Assembly (NCBI GenBank): GCA_002007465.1
Contig: LNAC01000018.1
Coordinates: 6,095,936 to 6,159,935 of the forward strand
Length of the DNA: 64,000 nucleotides
Source of the DNA: Ailurus styani
Lineage: Eukaryota; Chordata; Mammalia; Carnivora; Ailuridae
Direction of reading: 5' to 3'
In this document: positions 45,287 through 57,605 of the stretch, piece by piece
Layout: every line of letters starts with the position of its first letter
Numbering within the stretch: the stretch's first letter is position 1
Notes under the pieces: generated by a model
The model's input: only the letters and a program-made list of their open reading frames with translations
Told to the model about the DNA's origin: nothing
Database searches by the model: none
Translations under genes and position numbers: made by a program

Positions 45287-45679
45287 AGCAAGCAGACCTA
45301 AGCTCAGCCTGGTGATGAAGTCAGCGGCGGGTGGTTTCCCTTGGTTACCGCCCCTACCCCTACCCCCAACCTGGGTCAAAGGTAGCTGGGTTTGCTGAGT
45401 AGTAGGGACAGAGGGCTAGGGTCTAGGTCTGGCTTTCATTGGACCCTGGGGATAAAAGGGAAGCAGTGGCTGTTGCTGGGGTCATTTCCGGGCTGGAGAG
45501 CACTTGGGAGGGTGATGGGGGACGGGGTACAAGAAGGCGGTGGGAGGGAAGGAGAGGCAGTCTGGGAGGGGCCTTCTCTATGAGGAGGAGAGAAGCAGAC
45601 ATTCTCCCTCCAGGCTCTGCAAAGCTCTTCTCCAGCTCTTTCCTGGGGGGAAAAAAATCCCGGAATTTGTGCTATTTGA

Positions 45680-45960
45680 TGCCTTCATTATCCTAATAAT
45701 AGCTATTATTGAGAGAGCCCCACCCACCTTAAGCCAAACTTGTTCAGTCCTCACAAAGACTCTTGAGGGAAGTGTCCTACTAACACGGAGGGGTTACTTT
45801 GTATTCACTGTGCTGAGCACTTCTGTTTCTTTACTTAATCTTCCTAACAGACTTAGCACACAGAGGCTCTTACTCTTCCCATTTTATAGACAGGAACACT
45901 GAGTGGCCAAGTCACTTATCGACCTCAAAGCCAGAAAGAGGTGGGGCCGGGGGCCTGAGT
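45680..45960 (-). mobile_element. MIR (possibly two overlapping copies)
   Basis: 'taataatagctattattgag', 'tcagtcctcacaaagactct', then 'ttcactgtgctgagcacttc', 'cccattttatagacaggaac'. Two 5'-type blocks suggest two copies. Confidence 0.65.
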
Positions 45961-46234
45961 CCACAGGGCTTGTGTGGACAACTATGAGCGTGAGGTGGGA
46001 TGGCCTTATGCTGGCCTTGTGAGGGATGATGTCACAGTCTGGTGATACCAAGACTCCAGGGGTTGGCCACCTGGTGTCCCTCCTGGAGGTATGGCCATGG
46101 AACGGGGAGATGGGGCTCTGGCAGACAACAGAGTTTGAGTTGGACTGTGGCACAATGGCTGTGTGTAGTGTTGGGAATGTTCCGGGCCTCATAGGCATCT
46201 ATGCATCTGCCGGTTAACAGAGGGGTGGTGGCAT

Positions 46235-46325
46235 TTGTTTTGGTAATCCCTGACTTTGTGACCTTGGGCCAGTCACCTTCCTCCTTTGAACGTCACCTCT
46301 CATCTGTAAATGCGGCAGCCACCCT
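46235..46325 (+). mobile_element. MIR fragment
   Basis: 'ctttgtgaccttgggccagt' then 'cacctctcatctgtaaatgc'. Confidence 0.6.
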
Positions 46326-46769
46326 TCGCCTACCTACAGGTTGGGTGGAACACCTGACAGTTGAAATAATTCTAATTTGAGAGCTAAACCCTTGTATCAC
46401 CAGGATATAGGTTTACATAACAGATGGGCATTTGCATACTCTTGCATTGGATGCTTAAATTATCCATCTCGCTGTTGAAATGCATAGACTCACTCGTGCT
46501 AGTCCTTTCCCACTCCAGCGTCCTCCATGTCTCTCCCGTGCTCGTCTCAGCCAGTCACACTAATTGGTGAATGCCACTGCCTGAGTCAGCAAGCCTGGGG
46601 GCGTCCCGCAGGTGTGGTCAGCCATGTGGGCAGCCCAAGGCGTGGCATGCCGCGGGGCTCAGGGTTAGTAGTCGGCACACTAGTTCCCAGCTGAGTGACA
46701 AGCCCACCTCCGCTGGGAAGGTGAAGCCACTGCTTCACAAAACTTTCCAGCAACTGAAAAGAAATTATA

Positions 46770-47300
46770 TTCATAATCCTGCCACCCAAACGTAGCTATT
46801 TATGTTTTTCTATGGTTCCTCTCAGTCTTTATCTGTTTGTATACCATCATTGTACTTATACAATTTCTTGGTCTACTCTTCCTCCTCAGGATAATTTCAC
46901 AAAAAACGTTTTTTCTTTTAACTGAGTGTATCATGTTTCATTGAATTACATACTTGTATATCTCTATTGTTGGACATTTGGTTTTTATTTCCCAGCTTTT
47001 AACCATTACCGATTTTATGGCCATGAAACAACCTTCTTCCCATAATTTCCCACCTTTCTTTTGAATTAATCCTTTTGGATCAATCCCCAGGAAGGGGATG
47101 ACCAGGCTGACATTCGTGGAGCTCTTGATATCCTCACTTCCACGGGACCGTGTTTGTTAAACAATATAGGAATATTCCTATTTGCTTGCAGCCTTGCCAG
47201 CCCTGGGTCACTGGTTTTAAGGCACAGTTCTTTATTTATTAACCTTTATAGTTATAAAATGATCCTTTGTTGTCATTTTTATTTTCATAAATTAAAGAAT
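46770..47300 (-). mobile_element. Old L1M-type fragment, minus strand
   Basis: 'ctctattgttggacatttgg', 'atcaatccccaggaagggga', 'ataggaatattcctatttgc', 'gcagccttgccagccctggg' match the order of ancient L1 3' sequence. Confidence 0.55.
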
Positions 47301-49129
47301 TTTATTCTCTAATTGCTGGGGAAATCGCCTGCTTCTCTCTGTTTGTAGAACCCTAGGAGTCGGGGTCTGGGACACTCTTGAGATGTCTCTGTTTCTCCCA
47401 GCAGCAGTGGTTATGTGTCCTCTTTTAGCGAGCTGTCACCGTTCATACCACCAGCAGTCACACTGGTGTTCCCAGTGTGACTTGACTGAGCTGCCATGCT
47501 TGCTCAGTTCTGTGTACTCAGTTTCTCGGTCTTCTCCTTTCCTTTCAAGCTGTCTCACTGCTCTCAGGTGTCTGTCTATGGAGTGCTAGGGATTACTAAG
47601 GCCGTGCTGCAACCCTGTGAGCCTGGGGACTGAGAGGGAGGATCTCCTGACAGAGAAAGGCTTTTCCTGAGCTTTGGTGTTTGGACTTGGCGACCCCTGT
47701 TGAGTTGGTCAGTAGCATTTGGCAGCCCGGTCCTCGTGGTACCCTGATAGGTCAGTGGGTTTGCCCAATGCTGGAACATGAGTATTAGTGCCTGTCTGTT
47801 CAGTTGAAATGGCAGGTTTTGTGGATGGGCCTACCCCAATCCCACTGCCCCTTTCGGCAGCTGTGGTCTGGGCCGGGCATGCTCTGCTTTCTGTTAAAGT
47901 GACCAGTACTCAGAGGACATGCCCAGCCCTGATTTGAGTCCCTTTTAGCTGTTATTCCCCCATCCATCACCTCCTTAGCAGCAGCTGCTTCTGGTCAGGG
48001 CTGTTGAAGGACTTCTGTATACCATAAAGAATATTTTCAAAATCTCAGTAGATGAACTCATACCATATATGGAGTGTGCTCTGGAAAATGTAAGCGAGCC
48101 CTGGGAAGGTCGGACAGGCCTCCCGTCCAGGCCCCTGATGGCTCTGGGGCCTGCTGGACTCCCAGTGAATGGAAAGCAAGACCCTGGTGGTTGCATTGGA
48201 GAGAATGACCCGACAATGCGCCCCCGGGTGTCGGCAGTACGTCCCAGTGCCCCAGATTGAGTGCAGCTGCCTGGGCCTGAGCAGCTCCAGCAGCATCCTT
48301 CCCCAGTCGCTGCCTATGCAAGTCATTTCAGCACACATCACAAAAGAGTCAGAAAAGCATTTCTATCAGGCAGAGCAGCCTGTGAGGAGGGAGATCAGTG
48401 GAGCGGGAAGGGGCTGATCCTGGGGATGTGACAGGAGAGCAGAAGAGGCTCAGGCTATTAGGTTTTGCTTTTCATCTTTAAGGTAAAGAGCTTGGGATTT
48501 GAGAGGAGAGACATTTGGGAGGAGACGGGGAGGGATGAGGTTTGGGGCTGAGAAACCCTTAGGAAAAGCTGTTTTAGGGGGAAAATGAACACAACCTTGA
48601 GGAGAGCTGCCAGAGCATTGACGTGAGTGTCCCCAGCCTGGGTGTCCTCTGTGGCTTTATCAGTCTCCCACCTTTCCAGGACTCTGGGGGAGATTCTGAG
48701 GACCCCTGTGGCTATTCCCTTCTTTATCTGAAGGAGACCATGGGTTACCTGGTCTCCTGCCCAGACCATACCTTCAAATGGAGTGGCTGATGACTGTCTC
48801 CCAAAGTCCTCACCCAGCCTAGGCCTACACATCAGTGGCTCGAGGTGACAGGACACATCCCCATTATCATGAGATTCTTTCACACTTAGGCAGTGTTCTA
48901 TTTAAGGTAGGAAGGCTAGGATGTGCCTGAGGCCATGGCCTTACAGGATCCAGCAGGGGCTGGAAGGACAGAAAGCAAGGGCCAGGCAGAGTCCTGTGTT
49001 TCAGAGGGGACGCTATGGATTTGAACATTTGCTCAGGGCTCTGGACAGGTCGCTTGCTGATGCCAGTGTTACTTCTGTATGATATAGAACGTCCTATATC
49101 ATGTTGATAGTTTTAATGCTTTTCCCCCT

Positions 49130-49265
49130 TTGTTCTTTCATCCGCCTACCTTCTATTGAATGCCTTTGTTACACAAGGCGCTGTGGAAGCAAAGATAACC
49201 TGGCAGGGGAGAGAGACAGACAGCTAACAATAGCATGGTATGATGAGGGATTGAATGCGAATGCG
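49130..49265 (+). mobile_element. Ancient dispersed repeat (unnamed), 5' part
   Basis: 'tctattgaatgcctttgtta', 'aaggcgctgtggaagcaaag', 'cagacagctaacaatagcat'. Confidence 0.4.
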
Positions 49266-49344
49266 GCTGAACAGGGGTGTCAGAGGACCGCCCACTACTT
49301 GGGGTGGCTTTGAACTTTCCTCATGGCACCAACTCAAGCTTTAC

Positions 49345-49680
49345 AATGTGGAGACAGTGCGGTGAGAAAGACACATGGTGGACTGGGGCTGAGAAGATCT
49401 GGCGCTAAATCCTGGTTCTAAAAAACAAACAAAAAACAGCAGAACAATTTAAACATTAAGAAAGCACTCAGAAAAAAAAAATCCTGGTTCTGTGACTTAC
49501 TGTGTGATCTTGGGCAAGTCACTTGCTCTCTTGGGGCCTCTGTTTCTCCTCTGAAAAATCAGGACAAAAGTTCCATCTGCCCCTCCGGGGGGATGTGAGT
49601 CTCAAGAAAGAGTGCTTAGGGAAGCACGTTGCACAGGTGGCTAACTTAGAGTAGACTCAGAATCAATGCCCTTCCACCAC
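49345..49680 (+). mobile_element. MIR, split by a 59-bp insertion
   Basis: 'gatctggcgctaaatcctgg' before; 'ctgtgacttactgtgtgatc', 'ttgggcaagtcacttgctct' after the insertion; then 'tttctcctctgaaaaatcag'. Confidence 0.75.
49420..49478 (+). mobile_element. 59-bp anonymous retroposon
   Basis: A-rich start (aaaaaacaaacaaaaaac), unique core (agcagaacaatttaaacatt, then aagaaagcactcag) and A run at the end. Perfect 13-bp TSD aaatcctggttct at 49407-49419 and 49479-49491. Confidence 0.75.
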
Positions 49681-49819
49681 GGCCACGTCTGACAACGATA
49701 TGGTACATGGTATTTACTTCCAGGACTTCATCAAGGGTCTCATAGCCCTTGTCCAACTCTACAGCAAGATTCCCCCCTCTGGGGGGCAATAGGCTGGGTT
49801 TTTCCCCTCATTCCTGTTT

Positions 49820-50044
49820 GTTTGGTTTTTTTTAAAGATTTTTTTTTTACTTACTTAGAGAAAGAAGGGGAGAGAGAGAAAGAGAGAATGCATGAACGGG
49901 GGGAGGGGCAGAGGGAGAGGGGAGGCAGACTCCCTGCTGAGCTCAGAACCTGATGCAGGGCTTGATCTCATCACCCCATGATCGTGACCTGAGTCGAAAT
50001 CAAGACTTGGACACTTAACTGACTGAGCCACCCAGGCACCCCAT
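49820..50044 (-). mobile_element. CAN-SINE
   Basis: Minus-strand older subtype ending 'gagccacccaggcacccc'. Perfect 14-bp TSD cctcattcctgttt at 49806-49819 and 50045-50058. Confidence 0.95.
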
Positions 50045-50437
50045 CCTCATTCCTGTTTTGCAAGAAAAAAGCTAGGGCCTGGGACTCTCCCGTGCCACAC
50101 CCCCAGGGAAAGGTTGGCTCTGTGTGAGGGAAGGGCTGGGACCACCGTCCTGACCCTTTGACCAGACTCAGGGTTACTCCTTCAGCAGCTAAGAGGGGGC
50201 TCCACTCTCCAGCGCCTGCCCAGGTTGGGGTGGGGCAGAGGATGGCCTCACCCTGAGACACATGGAGAAATAGTGCACCAGCCTCATCCCCAACACTGAG
50301 GCAGCCACTGTGGGCTGCACCCAGCTGAGTGAGTAGAGGGGCAGTGTGGCTCTAGCAGCCAGCACATTCTCAGGACATTCTCAGGCGCCATCTCACCGGT
50401 GCCTCTCTCTTCACCACTTTACCACCACCCCCACTTT

Positions 50438-50530
50438 CTCTAAATATTGACTCAGCATCTATTATGTAGTAGACACTAGCCAGAAAGATGAGGACCTGAT
50501 TCATGGCTCCTGCCCTAGAGAAGCTCACAC
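50438..50530 (+). mobile_element. Ancient dispersed repeat (unnamed), 5' part
   Basis: 'gactcagcatctattatgta', 'tgattcatggctcctgccct', 'agagaagctcacacccca'. Confidence 0.4.
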
Positions 50531-50577
50531 CCCATTAAGAACAAGGGCTTCTTTCTGACATTCATCTGTCTGCCAAA

Positions 50578-50670
50578 GGGAGATATTTTTAACCCCATTT
50601 GACAGATGAGAGAAGACTGAGGTGGGGAGTGATATGCTAGGCAGTGACAGAACCAGCATGCCAGCAGGCC
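50578..50670 (-). mobile_element. MIR fragment
   Basis: 'accccatttgacagatgaga' and 'ctaggcagtgacagaaccag'. Confidence 0.55.
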
Positions 50671-50884
50671 TCACCTCCAAGGGCGGCCAGCTTCCAGGGA
50701 CTTCCTGCCACGTACATGCCCTGCGCGCATCCCCGTCTCTGGGCCTTTGCTCATTTCCCTTGCTCCCCCCGCCCTCCCCAAGCCTCACTGCATCCCCAGC
50801 ACCTTCTCCCACACTAAGCACATGTGACAAACTACCATCATGGTGGAAGCCCCTGCTGGTGGAGTGCTGGCACACGCTGGTCAC

Positions 50885-51060
50885 CGGGCTGAGTGCGGTC
50901 CTTATTGCACCAGCCCATTTGCTCTTCAGAATGAGGTGAGCATGTAGACATTCTCATTACCCCCGGTCCCTGACAGACGTGGCTGAGAGAGTTAGGGCAG
51001 CTCGTCTCCAGTCACACGTTTGTCCAAGAAGACAGTGTTGGATGGCAGCCGGGGCCTGGA
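50885..51060 (-). mobile_element. MIR
   Basis: 'ctcttcagaatgaggtgagc', 'gacgtggctgagagagttag', 'gatggcagccggggcctgga', poorly preserved. Confidence 0.45.
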
Positions 51061-51234
51061 CTTGGCCTTAATAACCCCATGGTCCCTGCTGAGAGAACTT
51101 GCGTGGCCACTTCCCCTCCTGTGGGCCTCGGTTTCCTCATCTGTTATGGAGGAACAGCCAGCTGATGATGATCATAATGTGGGAGGGCGGCTGAGGAAGA
51201 TCGCAGAGTCTGCTCCCCTCCCCCTACCGTGGAA

Positions 51235-51905
51235 GTTTACTGTTAACTTCTTATTACAGTGGATTTCAAACATACACAGAAGTAGAGAGAAAAATGTAAG
51301 GAACCCTCATATGCCCATTACCCAGCTTCAAATGATCAACATTTTGCCAGTCTTGTTTTATATAAAACTCCTACTCCCCCACCTGCCCCCACCCCAGCTG
51401 ATTGTTTGCTGGAATATTTTAGAGCAACTCTGAGACATCATGTCAGTTTACATGTAAATACTCTAGTGTGCTGCATCTCTCACTGATGACGGTTATTAAA
51501 AATGTGGCCATCAGGTATCTATCACCTGACAGAATTATCCAGTTGGGCCTTGGGACCACTGAAGTTGTCTACACTCCAGTCCACAGTGATGTTTTTCTGA
51601 TTGACCCAAAGATATCTTTCTATGGTTGTTTTATTTGAATTAACATCCAAATGAGGTCCACACACTGCATTTGGTTCTTTTGTCTCTTCTGTCTCATTTC
51701 TTCTATGGCAGTTCTCTTTCCCCTTCTTCCTTGATGCTATTGATTTGTTGGAAAAAACTAGGTCATTTGTCCCGTTGACTGTCTCACAGCCTGGATTCGG
51801 CTTATTCCTTCCTCATGCTATTAGTTAACTTGTTCCTCTATGTCTTGCATTTCCTGTAATCTAATAGTTAGATCTAAAGTAGATACCCTCTGTATTGACA
51901 CTGTT
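51235..51905 (-). mobile_element. L1M-type 3' UTR, minus strand
   Basis: 'acatacacagaagtagagag', 'cccattacccagcttcaaat', 'tctgagacatcatgtcagtt', 'tatctatcacctgacagaat'. Related segments lie at 22.1 and 58.9 kb. Confidence 0.6.
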
Positions 51906-52480
51906 CAAGAGAAATATAATATGAACCATACATGTGATTTGAGATTTTTTGCTAGCTGCATTCAATAAGAAGTAAAAAGAAATAGGTGAATTACTTTTTA
52001 TCATATTTTTATGTACTCCAATTTATAAAATATTATCATTTTAACATGTAATTGATATAAAAATCAGTTGTGAGATATTTTACATTCTCTTTTCCATATT
52101 CCATCTTTAAAACCTAGTGTGGTTTTTGTACTTTGGTGAATGCTGTGAAAGGTGTAAACCTGATGATTCACAGACCTGTACCCCTGGGGCAAATAAAAAA
52201 AAATAAAACCTAGTGTTTTTTTACACCTACAGCACATTTAGTTCATTCTCAATGTAATGGTTAGCATGAAATACAATCCTATCAAAACAATAAAGTTGTG
52301 TTTGCAGGAAACTATTTTATACCCCTTCTGTTTTTGAATTAAAATGACTTCAAATGAAATAAAATTTAAAATTCAGTTCCTTTCAGATGCTCAGTAGCCA
52401 CATGTGACTAGTGGCTGCTATAGTGAACAGTGTTCATAGAGCACATTTCCATCATGGCAGAAAGTTCTGTTGGCTAGCAC
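51905..52480. mobile_element. hAT-like non-autonomous element, copy 2, split by L1 stub
   Basis: Starts cactgttcaagagaaatata and contains a near-mirrored end (agtgaacagtg), with 'ttaacatgtaattgatataa', 'tttacacctacagcacattt', 'agatgctcagtagccacatg' and 'tttccatcatggcagaaagt' between and after. Confidence 0.55.
52121..52203 (+). mobile_element. 83-bp L1 3' stub with perfect TSD
   Basis: Contains only the last part of a young caniform L1: 'gtgaatgctgtgaaaggtgt', 'cacagacctgtacccctggg', then an A-rich tail. Perfect 13-bp TSD taaaacctagtgt at 52108-52120 and 52204-52216. Confidence 0.9.
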
Positions 52481-52751
52481 GGAGCGAGAGGCTGAAGCAG
52501 AAGTAAGCGTGAGATAAGGTCATAGGTGTTGCTTTCTACTTGCCTGTGGTACCCCATCATGTCCAGTGGTTCTGGTTTTCATGATGCTGAGATTGAAGAG
52601 TGGGTCCATGGGTGCTTCTGGACATTTTTAAAGAAAGGAGAAAAAGGACATTTTGGTGCTCTTTGTTTAGGATGGACTAAGTAGCAGGGAATGAGTGATT
52701 TCCCCAAACTGGGACAGAAGCCATCCTGGCTGTCTTAAGAGTCATCTGAGG

Positions 52752-52998
52752 ACAGTCGGTATGATAGAGTGGTTGAAAGTCATCCTGCCTGGGTTTGAAT
52801 CCTGACTGCCACTTACTAGCTCTGTGACCTTAGGCAAGTCATTTAACCCCACTGAGCCTCTGTTTTTTCAAATAGGAAATACTAGTACTTAGCTCATAAG
52901 GTATTGTGATGGTTAAATGAGATAATGCACCTCAAGTATACATCATGCAGAGTAAGTAGTCAATGAATATGAATTACTAGTATTATGTTATTGTTGTA
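52752..52998 (+). mobile_element. MIR, nearly full length
   Basis: Best-preserved MIR here: 'tgatagagtggttgaaagtc', 'gcctgggtttgaatcctgac', 'ctctgtgaccttaggcaagt', 'ttgtgatggttaaatgagat', and a 3' end 'caatgaatatgaattactag'. Confidence 0.9.
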
Positions 52999-53004
52999 AA
53001 AATA

Positions 53005-53120
53005 CAGGTTCCAAGGCTTGGGGGCTGGAGAATCTAATTTGTTAGAGTCTGTGGTAGGACCTGGGATCTGCATTTTAAACAGGTTCTTCCGGTGATCCTG
53101 AGTTCTTGGACACCCTGGTC
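53005..53120 (+). mobile_element. MER5-like fragment
   Basis: 'ctggagaatctaatttgtta', 'ctgggatctgcattttaaac', 'aggttcttccggtgatcctg'. Confidence 0.6.
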
Positions 53121-53559
53121 CAAATCCCTTCCTAATATCTTCCCTGGGATGACCTTTGGCTCTGTCCCAGCCCCAGAGAAGCACATCCTGGCTGGATACC
53201 CCAGCATCCATTAGAGGACAAACAAGTCCAGTAGGGTTGTCAGATTTAGCATTTTGAAAAATAAAAATGTCCAGAAGCACCTACAGACCCACTCTTCAAG
53301 GCTGGACTCCTTAGGGCCCTATTTTATCTGGCAACCCCAAATCCCTAATTCAGATAAAACTGTAAACTAGTATTTACAAGGAAGGTTGTTTTTGCTCTGT
53401 GGTCCTCCATTCCTGCCATATCTACCATAAGGTGCGAGAGTGGGGAATGTGAGGACAAAAGTAACATGGTCAGGTTTTTAGATGGGTCTAGAACCCATGC
53501 CTAGATTCTCTTGAGCTTTGAAGAGGCCATCTTTTGTAAAATGAAAGAAAGGGCTTTAG

Positions 53560-53700
53560 GAGCCATCTTACTCAAGATGCAAGTAAAGAAACTAAAGTCT
53601 GTCTGGAGGGGAAATTGAGTTGTCCAAGGTTAGTGGCAGGGCCAGACTAAAACCTAGGTCTCCAGTTTCTGGCCTAGCATATGTTCCTCTTTGTCATCCC
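53560..53700 (-). mobile_element. MIR fragment
   Basis: 'aagtaaagaaactaaagtct', 'gtggcagggccagactaaaa', 'cctaggtctccagtttctgg'. It lies about 300 bases upstream of the second DAPK2 exon. Confidence 0.55.
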
Positions 53701-53839
53701 ATAGCACTTGTTTCTGTCCTCTGCCCCTTCAGTCACGGGGTGGGGAGAGGTAACACCCAGGGTGACCCGAGACCCTTCTGGAAACTCCCTAAGAGCAGTT
53801 ACTACCCTTGTGATCCAAAGCGAAGAATGCAGCGAATAG

Positions 53840-54199
<360 letters not shown>

Positions 54200-54899
54200 T
54201 GACGTCACTGCTAGGAAGGGCTCAGTGCCCCTTTGGCCCTCCTCCCTCATCTTGCCATGGAAAACTCTGAGCTCAGTGTTGCCACAGAAGGCGTCCCTCT
54301 CCTCAACTTCATTTTGCATTATCAGGCTTTCTTGTAGGGCCTGGGTGCAAGAAGCTGCTTCTTCAGACCACAGGTACCTTATCTCTTTCAGAGAGTAGGT
54401 GGGTGTCATTTTTAAATAGTAGACCACTGACAGGAAATGTGAAACAAAACACATTTCACAAGGCTGGACTCTTCAGTAACCAAGAACTAACTCATGAAGA
54501 GGCAGAAGTGTTAACGTTTGTGCGAGGACTGCCGAGGTTGGCTGTCTGTCTGGGGCCTGCATAGCCTCCAGCATCCCTGGCCCAGAGGTCATCAGTCTTG
54601 GAGCCTAGAGACCGCTGGCTGCTCCCCACCCCCCACATTCCCATCTCCTACTGTGGCCACAAAGCTGCTTCTAAGGGGCACTGATCATTTGTGGTAACTG
54701 GTATTCAGGGTCGAGAGAGTTCACTGTGACCACATAGGACCTCAGAAAGCAAGAATGTGGTCAAAGTAGAAGGATCAGTTCCCATAGTAACTGAGCTCAG
54801 TTTAGTGGACTGATGAGCCTTTATAGACCCCCGAGAGATCCTCTAACCCATGATCAGATGGACCTATTTACCAGGGGGATGACCCACTCGATTTTCTAT

Positions 54900-55530
54900 C
54901 CAGAAATTCCTGTTGCGTTTCAAACATTATGCCATGTGCCTAGGTATTGCTACAGATACAAAAACCAACTGAAGCCCTGTCCAGGCTCAGTTCCTCTTTT
55001 CTAGGAAACCTAGTACAGGAGACAGAAAAGAAAGCTCAACAACTCTAAGTGCTGCAATAGGAGGAAATATAAGGGAACTGGGGAGCTCAAAGGAGAGGGC
55101 ATCTGAGTCAAACTGCAGCATTCCAGAGGGATTCCTGAAAGACGTGATATTTGAGTTGAGTTTAGAAGGACTGGCAGGGGTTACCAAAGGGGAAGGTTCT
55201 TCCGAGGAAGAAAGGCTAGCAGTGTACATGGTCTGGAAAGAGCACAGTGCATTCAGGGAAGTACAGGCAAAGGGCGGATGTTCCGAACGACTGGAGAACA
55301 AGCCAGGAGGAGAGCAGAAGGCAGGCACAAGGGTGTGAGAGCTAAACCAAAGAGGTTGAACTTCACCCTGAGGGATACAGAGTGGAGAGGGGATCACAGA
55401 GGTGAGGTGAGCGGATGTGTGTTTTGGAAGGATCTCTCTCTGGCTGGAAGGTTGGATAGAATGGGGACACCTGGAGGCTGGGGGCCCAGCTGGGAGTCTA
55501 GTGCCATAACCTGGGCGAGGGTGCAGCCTG
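54900..55530 (+). mobile_element. Ancient dispersed repeat (unnamed), longest copy
   Basis: Successive blocks: 'gccatgtgcctaggtattgc', 'aggagacagaaaagaaagct', 'cctgaaagacgtgatatttg', 'gaccaag'-type GA-rich centre, 'tgtgttttggaaggatctct'. I recall this block order as a widespread mammalian repeat but cannot assign a family name with confidence. Confidence 0.55.
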
Positions 55531-55854
55531 ACCGGGCCTTTGGACCTCCAAGTGGTAATGTACCAAGCGGGAAACGGTCTACCTGGATTGCACTTGTGTA
55601 TCTATCCTGACTATACCGTGGGCAGTTAACATGTTGTTTTCTGTGTCTTTACTCCTTCTAGGAGCCTGGCCTCAAAGTGGGCTCCTTTGTCTTTCCTCTA
55701 CCAGGTCTGGTAGAGGTAGGAGGAGTTGTAACCCCATAGGGACTATGACGGCAGCCTCTTCATGCTTTTCAGTTGGCTTGTGTGGCCGCTGTGGGGTGGG
55801 CAGTGCTGGCTTGGAAGCAGCCAGGGCGGGGTTTGGTCTTCATTCTGCTATACA

Positions 55855-55995
55855 GCAGGATACAACTGAGCCTCAGTCTTTCAGCTTCAGTGCGGGTAGT
55901 GATCCCCACCTGGCGCAGTGGTTGCAAGGGTTAAAGAGAAGCAGCGTTAGCCAACTCCCAGGTAGCGCTCTGTAATAGTACCTGCTATTGTTATT
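55855..55995 (+). mobile_element. MIR
   Basis: 'ctgagcctcagtctttcagc', 'gtagtgatccccacctggcg', 'cgctctgtaatagtacctgc'. Confidence 0.6.
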
Positions 55996-56934
55996 TCCCC
56001 TCCCAGAAGAGAGGAAAGGAAAAGACAACTCTTGTTACAGGATTTTGGGCCCATTAGACTAGGAGAACAGGCCTGCTAGTGCAGCTCTCAAGTGCCCAGC
56101 AGAGAGCTGAGATTTGTGGCTGCTGGGGCACATCTGGCTCCCGGGCTCCGTCTGGCTGCTTTCCACGACCTGGACATAGTCTGGGTCTGTCCCGGATGTG
56201 TGCAGGGCGAGCATGCTGCTAACCCCCCCCCACCCGGCCTCCCATCCTTAGAGCTGTGCAGACTCTGAGCCTCCTGACCCCTCTGCCCCCATCCGTGGTC
56301 CCTTGGCCCAGGCCCAGCTGAGCTACTTCAGGAAGTGATGAGTAGCTGCATTACCTCATGTTGGGGTAGACACTGACTGGAGCCAGAATTGGGGTATGCA
56401 GGCCCCTGGCTGGAACTTTCCACCAGCTGGAGGGGATGATGTAGAAAGTCCAGCTGGTGGCTTAGAGGGGGGTTTTTGGTTCCATGTTGTTTCCCACCAT
56501 CTAAAAATCATTTTTACACTGATATATTTTTCTTCCTGATTTTCGTTCTCTATGAGGTGCTTCTGCTTTCTTCAATGCTTGTATTCTCTTACCGCTCACC
56601 AAGGGAGTCAGGCTAGCCTTGTGGTCCCACGAACACAGCCACCCTGTTGTCTCCAGGCCCTACCTGTGACCTGTTCTCCATGCTCATCTTCCAGCTTGAA
56701 GGGCCAGGTGATGGAGGAGGGGCAGCTCTCGCGGTCTCTGGAATACGAACGGCTTCTCCTGGGACTGCTAACTGATGAGCTCCTCCTGTGTTCAGTCACA
56801 GTGCTAGAGACCTAAGGCGCCATCCAGGCTTATGACATGCTCCACGCCTTGTGACAGAGAGCAATAAATGGACCAATTAATGTATGATAAGCAGTCTTGG
56901 GAAAACAGATCATGGCAGGCTACTGCCCAGAAAT

Positions 56935-57400
56935 CTGTGATGGGTCCTTGTCATCTGTAGGATAAATGAACCCATTGTCAGCATGGCATTCAGGCCTGAT
57001 TCTGACCTCCTCTACCTATCCCCACTCCAAAACACTAGCCCCAGGCAACAAGATGACAGATCCATGTTCTGGCCTCTCTCCTTCTGTTCATGCCACTCCC
57101 ATCCAGGAAACCGCTGCTCTTCCTTTTCTCTGTCCATGGACTTCCTTTCTGCTTGTCCTTCTAGGCCCAGCAGAAACACCACTTTCTCTGGGAAGACTTT
57201 CCCGTCCCTGCTACCTCCCAAAGCATGACTTAGAATGAACCTGCCTCTCTGCTTCTGTTGCCCTTTGTACAGCCTTCTGCTGGGCGTATCTGTCACTCCC
57301 AGTCACTTTCTGCTGCTTATATCTAGCACTGTGCCTGGCACATAAAGAGTTACTCAGTGTTGAATGAATGAGTAAATGAAGGGATGAATGCCTTGTAAGA
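56935..57400 (+). mobile_element. L2 3' end
   Basis: Long L2 match: 'ggcctgattctgacctcctc', 'gaaacaccactttctctggg', 'tttgtacagccttctgctgg', 'gcactgtgcctggcacataa', then ttgaatgaatg repeats. Confidence 0.8.
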
Positions 57401-57477
57401 CCAGATGTGTGCATGGATGGCAAAGGCCCTTTCATGTCACCTGGGGAATGCAAAAGAGGTTATAGGTTTCAGTCCAA

Positions 57478-57605
57478 TGATGTGAACATTTATTGAGGGA
57501 CTGTCGTATGCCCAGGAGTAGAGTGTCAAACATCAATGCGATAGGGCACCTGCCTTCCAAGGACCCACTGTCTACTAGGAGATGGCCGTGGTGGGACACG
57601 GTGGG
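57478..57605 (+). mobile_element. Ancient dispersed repeat (unnamed), 5' part
   Basis: 'gaacatttattgagggactg', 'gggcacctgccttccaagga', 'ctactaggagatggccgtgg'. Confidence 0.45.
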
